From positions 22,791 through 86,790 of the forward strand of contig JAMCWK010000150.1 in the NCBI GenBank assembly GCA_023481105.1: 64,000 nucleotides of DNA, in the 5' to 3' direction. A model generated the notes under the pieces. That model had not been told where the DNA came from. It did not search any database and worked only from the letters and a program-made list of their open reading frames with translations. Source of the stretch: Acidobacteriota bacterium (GTDB lineage Bacteria; Acidobacteriota; Terriglobia; Acidiferrales; UBA7541). The position numbers and the translations under genes were made by a program. Below are positions 37,212 to 46,477 of the stretch, piece after piece (the first letter of the stretch is position 1; each line of letters begins with the position of its first letter).

Positions 37212-37441
37212 GCGTTCGCCTTCCCAAGTAACAATTTGACGACATACCGATGGTACAATCGGCCTAGTACCAGGTAAAACAGAGCAATTAGAATGCTAAA
37301 TATCGCGTACCTACTACCATCAATTAAACTATTTAAAATAAGATACTTACAGAATGAGAATTGAAGGGAAAACGTTTTCCCAAAGACAATTGGCTGCCCG
37401 TACTCCATCCATTTTCTCCTTATGTGCAAAACAGAACTCAT
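37208..37441 (-). CDS. Putative small single-TM protein coupled to downstream PilZ gene
   Basis: 77-aa ORF with one TM (YAIFSILIALFYLVLGRLYHRYV); ends in ATGA overlap with PilZ start. AT-rich, so could be spurious. Confidence 0.35.
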   Translation of the reverse strand: MSSVLHIRRKWMEYGQPIVFGKTFSLQFSFCKYLILNSLIDGSRYAIFSILIALFYLVLGRLYHRYVVKLLLGKANA

Positions 37442-37560
37442 TTCCCATTGACTCGCTTTACCCCTGCTGCCACCATTGTTGAGCCGTTCGCCACTGAACT
37501 GCGTCCCCCACAGCGGACAAGCCTGAACTTAATGGCTCCGTTTCGTTTGGGGGCAGAGCC

Positions 37561-38796
37561 TTGACGGAGGAGTACTTGACCGATACTTCCGCGCCCGCGC
37601 AGACCACGCAACGCACTTTGGCCATGACTCACGTGAGCAGCTTGCTGGATTCTGTCGAGCGGCCGATGCTGGTGTGTGAGCGCAGCGGGCGCGTGGTGCT
37701 GGCCAATCTGCGGGCACAGAAATGCATCAAGACGCACCACCTGCCGCAGCTCAGCAAACTGAATCTCTTTCACGACGTGTTGAAACTCGAAGCGGCCTCC
37801 GTGCTCGTCCAACTGGAAAGTGGCGAGCAAGAAATCGCGCTGCAGATGAATTCCACCGACGGCAACGAGTCGCACGCGCGCATCCGCTGGTTGCCAGAGG
37901 CCGACTGGCTGGTGGTGTCCATTGAAGCCACGCCAGAGGTGCAATCCTCTGACGACGCGGCAATGCGCAATACCTTGCAGGAGCTTCTGCAGGAACGAGA
38001 AATTACTTATCGCAATTTGCTCGCCGCGTACCTGCGCTTGCAAGAAGTGAATCGCCAGAAGACCGTCTTTCTGGCATCGGCGGCGCATGAACTGAAGACG
38101 CCGCTGGCGGTGATGAAAGGTTATTACGATCTGTTGCTCTCCGGTTCGCTGGGCAAACTGTCCGAACGCCAGCGCGACATCTTGCAGGAATCCAAGGAAA
38201 GCTGCGACCGGTTAGTACGGCTAGTCTCCATGTTCCTGAATTACTCGGCCCTGGAAAGCGGCAAGCTGGTCCTGCACGTACGCGACAACGACCTGCGCGA
38301 TTGTCTGGGTGAGCTGATTTCGCGCTGGCAGGATGCGTTTGTGCGCAAGCAAGTGCGCTTGGAGGCGCGCATCAGTGGCGACCTTCAGCCATTCAAGTTT
38401 GACTACCAGAAGGTGCAGCAAAGCGTGGCCAACCTGCTGGACAATGCGCTCAAACACACGCCGGCAGGCGGATCGGTGGTGCTGCTCGCGGAGCCGCATT
38501 TCTGGGAACGCCGCGCGGCCGCGCTGAATACCACGGAAGATCGCCGCCACACCAGCCGCGATCACTGCAACAGCGTGCTCGTGGCCGTGACAGACACCGG
38601 CGCCGGCATCGCTCCGGAATATCATCAAGAGATTTTCGAGGAGTTTGTTCGCGTGGACCGCTCCTCTTCAGGCATGGGGCTTGGCCTGGCCATCGTCAAG
38701 CGCCTGATTCAGGCGCATCGGGGTAAGATCTGGGTGGATAGCGAATTGGGGCGCGGCTGCACCTTTACGTTTCTACTGCCCACGGAAACGGAATAA
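37561..38796 (+). CDS. Cytosolic PAS-like sensor histidine kinase
   Basis: FLASAAHELKTPLAVMKGYY H-box, NLLDNALKHTPAGG N-box, GAGIAPEY, GMGLGLAIVKRLI; no TM seen. Confidence 0.9.
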   Translation: MTEEYLTDTSAPAQTTQRTLAMTHVSSLLDSVERPMLVCERSGRVVLANLRAQKCIKTHHLPQLSKLNLFHDVLKLEAASVLVQLESGEQEIALQMNSTDGNESHARIRWLPEADWLVVSIEATPEVQSSDDAAMRNTLQELLQEREITYRNLLAAYLRLQEVNRQKTVFLASAAHELKTPLAVMKGYYDLLLSGSLGKLSERQRDILQESKESCDRLVRLVSMFLNYSALESGKLVLHVRDNDLRDCLGELISRWQDAFVRKQVRLEARISGDLQPFKFDYQKVQQSVANLLDNALKHTPAGGSVVLLAEPHFWERRAAALNTTEDRRHTSRDHCNSVLVAVTDTGAGIAPEYHQEIFEEFVRVDRSSSGMGLGLAIVKRLIQAHRGKIWVDSELGRGCTFTFLLPTETE

Positions 38797-38833
38797 AAGG
38801 ATTTCGAGTTCGCGAAGAGAGGAAGGTTTCGGA

Positions 38834-40270
38834 ATGCCTGTTAAGGAACGCATCCTGGTTGTAGACGACGAACCGAGTATCCGCAAGTACCTGCAGACGC
38901 TGCTGGAAGTGGACGGCTACGAAGTGAACACGGTGCAGTCCGGCAAAGAAGCATTGACTTTGCTGGACAGCGGAGACCGTCCGGATTTTATTATTCTCGA
39001 CGTGCTCATGCCGGAGATGGACGGATTGGAAACGCTGCGCCGCATGATGCACATGGATCGCGGGCTCAACGTCGTGATGCTCTCCTGCTCGAACGAAGTG
39101 ACCACGGTGGTCGAGGCCATCCGCATCGGCGCCAACGATTACCTCACCAAGCCCTTTGAGAAATCCGAACTCGACGCGGCCATGCTGAAGTGCCGCCAGA
39201 AGCGCGAACTGCGCCGCGAAAACGAAGCCTTGCGCGATTACTGCGACCACCTCACCGAGGACCTCAGCTTCCTGGCCGCCAGTCCGCAAATGGTGAAAAT
39301 CCGGCAGCAGATTCTGCAGATTGCGCCCGTGGATGTGCCTGTGTTCGTGGCGGGTGAGAGCGGGGTCGGAAAGGAAGTAGTGGCGCGCATGATCCACATG
39401 CGCTCGCCGCGCGTGAACCAGCCCTTCATCAAAGTGAACTGCGCGGCCCTGCCCAGCGAGCTTCTGGAATCGGAGCTGTTTGGCTACGAGCAAGGCGCCT
39501 TCACCGGAGCAGTGCGTGCCAAGCCCGGCAAATTTGAGATGGCCAACAAAGGCACGATTTTTCTGGACGAAATCGCGGAGATGAGCCCGCAACTCCAGGC
39601 CAAGATGTTGCACGTACTCCAGGACCATCAGTTCAACCGGCTGGGCGGCCGCCAGTTGGTGCAGTGCGACGTGCGCGTGCTTGCCGCCACGAACGTGAAT
39701 GTCCGCGAAGCCATTCAGTCCGGCCGCTTCCGCGAAGACCTGTACTACCGCCTGAATGTTTTCTCCATCACGGTGCCTCCGCTGCGCGAGCGTACGCGCG
39801 AAATCCCCCTGCTGTTCCGACACTTCTTGGAGAAGTACAGCGAGAAATTCCAGAAGCAAGCGCAGGAGCCTTCCCATAATCTGATCGAAGCAGCCATGAA
39901 TTACCCGTGGCCGGGCAATTTGCGCGAACTCGAAAACTTCGTCAAGCGCTACGTCATTCTGCAAGACGACGAAGGCAGCTTCCGCGAGTTGCTGGAAATG
40001 GCCGCGACGCGCCAGCGCACTTCGCCGCGCGATGAAGGCGCTCCACCGAAGGAACAAGGGCTAAAGGCGCTGGTGCGTGGTTTGAAAGACGAAGCGGAAA
40101 TGGAAGCGATTGCCGATGCTTTGGAAAAAACCAACTGGAGCCGCAAGGAAGCGGCACGCATGCTGGGGATCAGTTACAAGGCACTGCTGTACAAGATGCG
40201 GCAGTTCAAACTCGACGCGGGAAAGGCGCCGCGCGCAACGGCTGTGGCTCCGGCCACACGGAACGGCTAA
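38834..40270 (+). CDS. NtrC-type sigma-54 response regulator (REC-AAA-HTH)
   Basis: ILVVDDEPS, IILDVLMPEMDG, GESGVGKEV, GAFTGA, HTH WSRKEAARMLGISYKALLYKM; 37 bp downstream of histidine kinase. Confidence 0.92.
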   Translation: MPVKERILVVDDEPSIRKYLQTLLEVDGYEVNTVQSGKEALTLLDSGDRPDFIILDVLMPEMDGLETLRRMMHMDRGLNVVMLSCSNEVTTVVEAIRIGANDYLTKPFEKSELDAAMLKCRQKRELRRENEALRDYCDHLTEDLSFLAASPQMVKIRQQILQIAPVDVPVFVAGESGVGKEVVARMIHMRSPRVNQPFIKVNCAALPSELLESELFGYEQGAFTGAVRAKPGKFEMANKGTIFLDEIAEMSPQLQAKMLHVLQDHQFNRLGGRQLVQCDVRVLAATNVNVREAIQSGRFREDLYYRLNVFSITVPPLRERTREIPLLFRHFLEKYSEKFQKQAQEPSHNLIEAAMNYPWPGNLRELENFVKRYVILQDDEGSFRELLEMAATRQRTSPRDEGAPPKEQGLKALVRGLKDEAEMEAIADALEKTNWSRKEAARMLGISYKALLYKMRQFKLDAGKAPRATAVAPATRNG

Positions 40271-40444
40271 CGTCTTATGGTGAAATGGGTTGCATATTTA
40301 GGGCAGCGGCGTTGCGATACCGTCGATTTTGCACTGAACACGCAATTCTCGGGTGCAGCGTTTTTTCGCACTTTTGATGGCACTTGTGCTTGAAAATGAA
40401 ACAGGCCGGTTCCTGTTGACGAAATTTGCCTCTTGCGGATTGTA

Positions 40445-40550
40445 TCCAAACGGGTTATGTAGGTAGCCGCGAAAGGCACTCCACGGGGGACGCGGAGACC
40501 TAAACCAAGCGAGGGCCTGGGAACAGCGCTCCGGACTCTCTTAGTTTGGA
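40445..40550 (+). promoter_or_regulatory. Candidate structured 5' leader RNA upstream of PilZ gene
   Basis: TCCAAAC (40445-40451) / GTTTGGA (40544-40550) closing stem; nested AGGT..CCGCG (40461-40471) / CGCGG..ACCT (40491-40501); further AGCG (40508-40511) / CGCT (40527-40530). Ends 73 nt before ATG 40624. Confidence 0.3.
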
Positions 40551-40623
40551 ATGGGGATTGCTACTCCATCTGAATGGCGGAGTGGGTGCATACTGTGACT
40601 CTAATCGGGGGGAATTTAGGATC

Positions 40624-40962
40624 ATGACGGAGCGTCGCATTGCTCGCCGGTATGAGTTGTCCCTTCCCGTCGTCGTTCGCTCTCCAATTGAGCGACAAGT
40701 GGAAGCGCATAATGGTCAAACGCGCGACATTTCTACACGCGGCGTTTACTTCCTCATCGAAGAAGATTTGGCACCCGGTACGGAGCTCGATTTCACCCTC
40801 ACACTTCCAGCGGAGATCACCCGCGGCACCGAAGTCTTTATTCGCGCTCACGGACGCGTGGTTCGAGTGGAACGCAAGGCGGAAGATGGCACAGACAAAC
40901 TGGGCATCGCTGCCGTCATCGAGAAGTATGACATCATCCGCGCGGAGCCGGTCCCGTCCTGA
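40624..40962 (+). CDS. Single-domain PilZ protein
   Basis: MTERRIARRYELSLPV (RxxxR), RDISTRGVYF (DxSxxG). Confidence 0.85.
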   Translation: MTERRIARRYELSLPVVVRSPIERQVEAHNGQTRDISTRGVYFLIEEDLAPGTELDFTLTLPAEITRGTEVFIRAHGRVVRVERKAEDGTDKLGIAAVIEKYDIIRAEPVPS

Positions 40963-41054
40963 GTTTTGCCCGTCAGGTGCGTACTTGAAAGCAGATCTCC
41001 GGTCCTTCCTGACCGTTGTCGCGACGAATCCCAGGCTATTTGGTTTGGAGTGAG

Positions 41055-42650
41055 ATGAACAAACGTCTCCATTGGCTCGTGTTGCTTCTCGTCGGCATCG
41101 TCATCAGCATCGGCATGACGCAAAGCGAGTTCTTTTTCTTCGGCGACGAAATGCGCCATGCCATGACCGGCGTCTTTTTCCGCGACCTGCTGGTTGACCA
41201 TCCCTGGAGCAATCCCGTCCAGTATGCTTACGAGTATTACGCTAAATACCCGGCGCTCGGTTTGCTGTACTGGCCACCACTTTTTCACATGGTCGAGGGT
41301 CTGTTCTTTCTGCTTTTCGGCATCAACGTGGTTGCCAGCCGCTTGACGCTTCTGGCTTATTCGCTGATGGGGGTCTATTTCTGGTACAAGATTGCCGAAC
41401 GCGAGGGCCCACAACCCCGCGCGCTGGCTTCCGCCTTTATTTTTCCGCTGTTGCCCTTCGTGCTGCAGTATGAGCGCGTAACGATGCTGGAAATCCCCTG
41501 CGTGGCCATGTGTCTGGCTTCGCTCTATTTCTGGCAGGGTTTCATGCGCGAGGAACGCGCGCGCGACTTGTGGTGGTTTGCGGCGCTCTTAGCTGCCGCC
41601 TTTTTGACCAGCCAAAAAGCCATCTTTCTCGTGTTCTTTGTTGTCCTGCACTTCTTGGTGGAGTGGCGCTGGAAGCTCCTTAAGCGTTGGGACGTGTGGG
41701 CTGCAGGGCTCCTCAGCGCGGTCGTTGTAGTTCCCTGGTACTTGTTCATGCTGGGCAAGCTTTCGCTTTCTTATGAGCGCGTGTCCGGCCAGGCATTTCA
41801 TCACGCTGCGACCCTCTACCACCTGACCTTTTACGTGGAGCGAGTTATTCTGCAGACCGGGATTCTGGTGGGAGTCCTCGGCATGGCCGGGTTCGTCTGG
41901 GCATTGCTGCGCGCGCGGAAAGAGCACCGTTTCTTTCTTGTGTGGATTGTGGCCACCTACGTGTGTTTTACGCTGATTCAAGAAAAGTCCACACGCCACA
42001 CGCTGGTGTGGATTCCAGTGCTGGTTTATTTCACGTTGGTCATGGTGGAAAACCTGCAACCCCGGAAGAGTTGGATCGTCCCGGTGTTTTCCGTCCTCGC
42101 CGTTTATGCGCTGGTGAAGGCTCTGAATACGGATTCGGCAAAGACAAGCGGCATCGAGCCCATTGCACGGTTCGTGATGGCACAGCCGGAGTCCGACGTG
42201 GTGTACTACCAGGGCTTTCTCAACGGCAACTTCATCTTCTTTGTGCGCAAGTACGATCCGCAGAAGCGGAGTCTCGTGGCACGGGAAAAACAAGTGGTGG
42301 CTACCAAGATTAACGTGGGCTATGGCACCCGCCGCATCCTGAATACACCGGAGGAAGTGATTCGGATGTTCCAGCAATGGGGCATCCGCTATGCCGTGGT
42401 GGAGAATCGAGAATTCATTGGTGGGCTAAGTCCGGTTCGCGTGGCCTTGCAGTCGGACCAATTTGAAGTGGTGCAGCGGTATAGTATTCACTCGAACCAG
42501 GCCTTTTTCAAGAACCGGCGGGTGACCATCTTCCGATACAAAGGCGAATTGAAACGCTCCGAAGCTACGGTCACCCTGCCCATGATGACGCTTCGCGAAG
42601 ATATCAAGGCCGACCTCAATCGTCTTGCCGGACGCCCCTGGCCTAATTGA
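41055..42650 (+). CDS. ArnT/PMT-like GT39 family membrane glycosyltransferase
   Basis: GDEMRHAMTGVFFRDLL (DE motif in first loop), YAKYPALGLLYWPPLFHMVEGLFFLLFG, multi-TM. Confidence 0.8.
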   Translation: MNKRLHWLVLLLVGIVISIGMTQSEFFFFGDEMRHAMTGVFFRDLLVDHPWSNPVQYAYEYYAKYPALGLLYWPPLFHMVEGLFFLLFGINVVASRLTLLAYSLMGVYFWYKIAEREGPQPRALASAFIFPLLPFVLQYERVTMLEIPCVAMCLASLYFWQGFMREERARDLWWFAALLAAAFLTSQKAIFLVFFVVLHFLVEWRWKLLKRWDVWAAGLLSAVVVVPWYLFMLGKLSLSYERVSGQAFHHAATLYHLTFYVERVILQTGILVGVLGMAGFVWALLRARKEHRFFLVWIVATYVCFTLIQEKSTRHTLVWIPVLVYFTLVMVENLQPRKSWIVPVFSVLAVYALVKALNTDSAKTSGIEPIARFVMAQPESDVVYYQGFLNGNFIFFVRKYDPQKRSLVAREKQVVATKINVGYGTRRILNTPEEVIRMFQQWGIRYAVVENREFIGGLSPVRVALQSDQFEVVQRYSIHSNQAFFKNRRVTIFRYKGELKRSEATVTLPMMTLREDIKADLNRLAGRPWPN

Positions 42651-42788
42651 CGCCCATGCTGCGGTCGAAAAGCGTCTGCCTGCACCGCGTGCAATTTGTG
42701 TTGCAACGCTGCGACGTTAGTCCTACCATTTTGTCCCCTGTCCAGGATTTGGGGAACCCGGGAAAAGAGCAGCTCGAGGAGGGCTCCA

Positions 42789-43223
42789 ATGAAAGTTAAG
42801 GACCTGATCGAGTCCCGCAAGGAAGTGTATTCCATTCCAGTGGACATGACAGTGCACGACGCCGCGCGCTATTTGCGCGAAAAAGGTGTCCGCGCGGTGG
42901 GCATCTGCGATGCTGCCGGCAAGCTCGTCGGCTGTATTTCCCAGTCGGACATCTCCGACAAAGTGGCCGCGGAGAACAAATGCCCGGGGTGGATGCGCGT
43001 TACCGAAATTATGTCCACCGAACTGGTGCTGGCCAGTCCGGAAACGCCGCTGGACGATTGCCTGCGCATGATGGAGGAGCACGGCATATTCCATCTGCTC
43101 GTGCTGGACGAGAAATCGCGCTATCGCGGCATGATCTCCGTGGCCGACTTGTTGCGCGTGATTGCCACCGACCACAAGGATCGCGCGGACATGCTGGAGT
43201 CGTACATCTTTCCTCAACGCTGA
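42789..43223 (+). CDS. Two-CBS-domain protein
   Basis: MKVKDLIESRKEVYSIPVDMTVHDAARYLREKGVRAVGICDAAGKLVGCISQSDI and second CBS repeat. Confidence 0.88.
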   Translation: MKVKDLIESRKEVYSIPVDMTVHDAARYLREKGVRAVGICDAAGKLVGCISQSDISDKVAAENKCPGWMRVTEIMSTELVLASPETPLDDCLRMMEEHGIFHLLVLDEKSRYRGMISVADLLRVIATDHKDRADMLESYIFPQR

Positions 43224-43268
43224 AGCAGGCGCCAACCTCTCAGGCGCTGCGCTGCTCCGTTTTGTTTT

Positions 43269-44513
43269 CTACGGCCTCGATTCACCTGTGGGCAAAAACG
43301 TGGGCCCGCCGGCTTGCACCCGCCGAAGCAAGAATCCACCGATGATGTACAAGGCCATAATCGAAAAAATGGCGACGCGCTGGCTGCCGCCGGCGGCGAC
43401 GGCCACGTGCCCGAAAATAATCGGCCCCATCACCGCCGCCGACTTTCCGCACAGCGAGTAGAAGCCAAAGAAATCGGCCTCGCGGCCCTTGGGGATGAGT
43501 GTGGACATAAACGCGCGGGAAGCGGCCTGAATGGCGCCCATGCCCGTCCCCGCAAGCACCGCCACAACGAAGAACTGTGTCTTCGACTGCACAAAGTAAG
43601 CCGCAATCACCACCGCCGACCACTGCACCAGCACCAAGCTGACGACACGCTTGGGTCCCAGCCGGTCGGTGGGCCGGGCCCACAGGAAGGCTCCGATCAG
43701 CGCGGAGACCTGCACAACGGCAAACAGCAAGAGCAACTCATGGGTCTGAAAGTTCAGCAGCGGATCGCTTGCCGCAAACCCCGCCGACATGTTGATGACC
43801 GTGTTGACGCCATCCTCGTAAAAAAAGTACGCCAGCAGAAACCGCCGCGTATCGCGCAGGCGCAGGATGTCGCGAAATGTGTTCCAGGATTCGCGCAATC
43901 CCGCTTGCGCTGCAGATTTCACGTCCAATTTCGCCTTGCCGTCCGCAGGCAGGTTGAAGAACGCGGGGAGCGACAGGAACAGAAAAGCCGCGGCAATGAA
44001 GATGAATGCCGCGTTGAGCATCCCGCGCTGTGCCAGAGGAATACTCAGCAGCAGGGCGCACAGCGAGCCGACGTAGCCGGTGGCAAACCCCCAGCCGGAC
44101 ACGCGTCCCTGATATTCGCGCGGCGCGATTTCCGGCAAGTAGGCGTTGTAGAAGACCAAACCGCCTTCGAAGCCCACGTAGGACACCACGGTGACGACGA
44201 ATCCCCACACCACCATGCCCGGCTCCACCGTTGTATACAGGCACACGAAGAACACGCACAGCACGGTGTAGAAAACCAGCAGGCGCTTGCGCAGTCCCGC
44301 GTAGTCCGCCACCGCTCCCATTACCGGTGAAGTGAGGGCCACAATAAGCATGGAGGCGGAGATGGCATAACCCCACCACAACGCCCCTTCGCCCTTTCCT
44401 GTGACGACGACCTGTTGTTGGTAATACGTCTGCCAGATGACTGCCGGCAACACGGCGTAAAAAGAGTTGGCGAAATCGAAGAGGCACCAGCTCGCGATGG
44501 TCTTGCGGTCCAT
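43269..44513 (-). CDS. MFS transporter, UMF1/Atg22-like
   Basis: MDRKTIASWCLFDFANSFYAVLPAVIWQTYY; 12-TM pattern; PVMGAVADYAGLRKR. Track start 44837 is too long. Confidence 0.85.
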   Translation of the reverse strand: MDRKTIASWCLFDFANSFYAVLPAVIWQTYYQQQVVVTGKGEGALWWGYAISASMLIVALTSPVMGAVADYAGLRKRLLVFYTVLCVFFVCLYTTVEPGMVVWGFVVTVVSYVGFEGGLVFYNAYLPEIAPREYQGRVSGWGFATGYVGSLCALLLSIPLAQRGMLNAAFIFIAAAFLFLSLPAFFNLPADGKAKLDVKSAAQAGLRESWNTFRDILRLRDTRRFLLAYFFYEDGVNTVINMSAGFAASDPLLNFQTHELLLLFAVVQVSALIGAFLWARPTDRLGPKRVVSLVLVQWSAVVIAAYFVQSKTQFFVVAVLAGTGMGAIQAASRAFMSTLIPKGREADFFGFYSLCGKSAAVMGPIIFGHVAVAAGGSQRVAIFSIMALYIIGGFLLRRVQAGGPTFLPTGESRP

Positions 44514-44590
44514 TCCGTTTGTCTGCGCCGGCGAGTATACGATGCCGCGGCCATGCGGAAGAAGCCTTGTGCTAGAATCCCACCTTCGCA

Positions 44591-46444
44591 ATGGACGCCA
44601 CATCGTACACGAATACCCCGCCTCCTTCTTGGCGGCGCAGCTTGGCGGCTTCGCTGCAAGAACTGGGCTACGGCGCGCCCGCAGAGGACGCCGCAAAACA
44701 CGCGCTCGTTGCCGGCGCCTGGCTTGGATTAGTGTTTGGCTTCCTCGAAGCGGCACAACACTGGATTTTTCGCCCGTATCCCAACCTGCTGACCATCCAC
44801 AAAGTGTCGGCGCAAATCTTCTGGGTGGCGCCCGCACTGAACATGCTGATCTGTCTCGTGCTGGCGTGTAGCTGCATCTTGGTAGGTAAAGTGCTGCGCC
44901 GCTGGCCCGCTTCGTTTCTGGCGGTGATGTTGTGTGCGGCCTTCGGCGTGTTTGGCCTGCTTACACTGGTAAAGAAAATTCACAACGCAGGGGCAGCTTT
45001 GGCTGCGCTGGGCGTGGCGGTTGCGCTCGCGCGCACGCTCAACGCTCGCCCCGCCGGCTGGCGATTCTTCGCGCGCACGCTGCCCGCGCTGCTCTTGCTA
45101 ATGGCGCTGATCGGCTTTGGCGTGCCGCTTTTCGATCGTTATCGCGAGCGCGCGGAAGTCGCCGCCTTGCCGCCGCCTCCGTCCGGCGCTCCCAACGTGT
45201 TGGTCATCGTAATGGACACGGCGCGCGCCGACCATTTGTCGCTCCACGGGTACGCGCGGCCGACGACGCCGAAGCTGGACCGCTGGGCGCAGCGCGGCAC
45301 GGTGTTTGACAATGCGTGGTCCACTTCGTCCTGGACTCACCCCGCGCATGCTTCGCTGCTCACCGGGCGGCCCGCCTATGAACATGGTGCCGACCGCGGC
45401 ACGCGGCTTGATGCGCGCTACCCGGTGCTGGGCGAGTTTTTTGTGTCGCACGGCTACCGCACTGCTGCATTTTCTGCAAACGACATTTGGATCAGCCCGG
45501 AGTACGGTTTCGGCCGGGGCTTTCAGCGCTTTCGCGTGTACAACATTTGGAGCCTTGCCGCGCGCACAGTGTACGGCCGGAAAATCTATTCCTTTCTTAC
45601 GGAACGGCTGCACAAGTACGATCTTCCCGTGCGACGCAATGCTGCGGTCGTCAACAAGGATGTCTTGCAGTGGCTGGATGAAAACTCCGGCCGGCCTTTT
45701 TTCGCGCTGATTAACTACTTCGACGCGCACGATCCGTACTGGCCAACCCCAGAGTATGCAGCGAAGTTTGCGGGACAGGATCCGCCGGGGTTTGTGCCCG
45801 GCGCCGAGCGGTACAAGCGGGCGATCAATAACTACGACGGACTGCTTGCTTATCTGGACGATCAAATTGACGCGCTTTTTTCTGAGTTGGCGCGGCGCGG
45901 CCTGGCGGAAAACACTATTGTTGTGTTGACCTCCGACCACGGCGAATCTCTCGGCAATCACGGCGAGCCGCAGCATGGCAAAAACCTCTATCAGGAAGTG
46001 ATGCGCGTGCACCTCGTCGTTGTGGGGCGCGGACGTGTGGCCGCCGCGCGCCGCGTGGACGCGCCGGTCAGCCTGAGCAACATTCCCGCCACCCTGGCCG
46101 AGCTGCTTGGGTGGGAAAAGGACTCTCCATTTCCCGGACCGTCGTTTGCGTCGTTCCTTCAGCCACAGGCGCCAGCGGAAATGCCGCCGGACGAAACTGT
46201 CCTCGGAGAATTGAAAGCCATTGGCGGCGCGGTGACCATGAAATCCCTGGTGAACCGCGAATGGCAGTACATCTGGAATGCCAAGGGTGGCAGAGAGGAA
46301 CTCTACCGCTTGCAGGAGGACCCTAAGGAGTTGACGGACCTCGCACAGACGCCGGAGGGCCGCGCCGCCGTCCTGGAGTTCCGCGAGAAATTGCGTGCGA
46401 TTTTCCCCGCGTTGCCGATTCAGTCGGCGCAGGCGCTGCATTAG
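44591..46444 (+). CDS. Membrane-anchored sulfatase/phosphoglycerol-transferase-superfamily protein
   Basis: Five-TM-like N-terminus, VLVIVMDTARADHLSLHGY, STSSWTHPAHASLLTGR, TSDHGESLGNHGEPQHGKNLY. Confidence 0.85.
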   Translation: MDATSYTNTPPPSWRRSLAASLQELGYGAPAEDAAKHALVAGAWLGLVFGFLEAAQHWIFRPYPNLLTIHKVSAQIFWVAPALNMLICLVLACSCILVGKVLRRWPASFLAVMLCAAFGVFGLLTLVKKIHNAGAALAALGVAVALARTLNARPAGWRFFARTLPALLLLMALIGFGVPLFDRYRERAEVAALPPPPSGAPNVLVIVMDTARADHLSLHGYARPTTPKLDRWAQRGTVFDNAWSTSSWTHPAHASLLTGRPAYEHGADRGTRLDARYPVLGEFFVSHGYRTAAFSANDIWISPEYGFGRGFQRFRVYNIWSLAARTVYGRKIYSFLTERLHKYDLPVRRNAAVVNKDVLQWLDENSGRPFFALINYFDAHDPYWPTPEYAAKFAGQDPPGFVPGAERYKRAINNYDGLLAYLDDQIDALFSELARRGLAENTIVVLTSDHGESLGNHGEPQHGKNLYQEVMRVHLVVVGRGRVAAARRVDAPVSLSNIPATLAELLGWEKDSPFPGPSFASFLQPQAPAEMPPDETVLGELKAIGGAVTMKSLVNREWQYIWNAKGGREELYRLQEDPKELTDLAQTPEGRAAVLEFREKLRAIFPALPIQSAQALH

Positions 46445-46477
46445 TCTGCCGGCGACGCGCTTTTCCAGGAGGAATTC

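Noticed and set aside
38765-40057. 430-aa minus-strand ORF
   Set aside because: Antisense to the NtrC-type response regulator; shadow ORF.
40377-40395. TGGCACttgtgcttg as a sigma-54 promoter
   Set aside because: Spacing between the GG and GC elements does not fit -24/-12.
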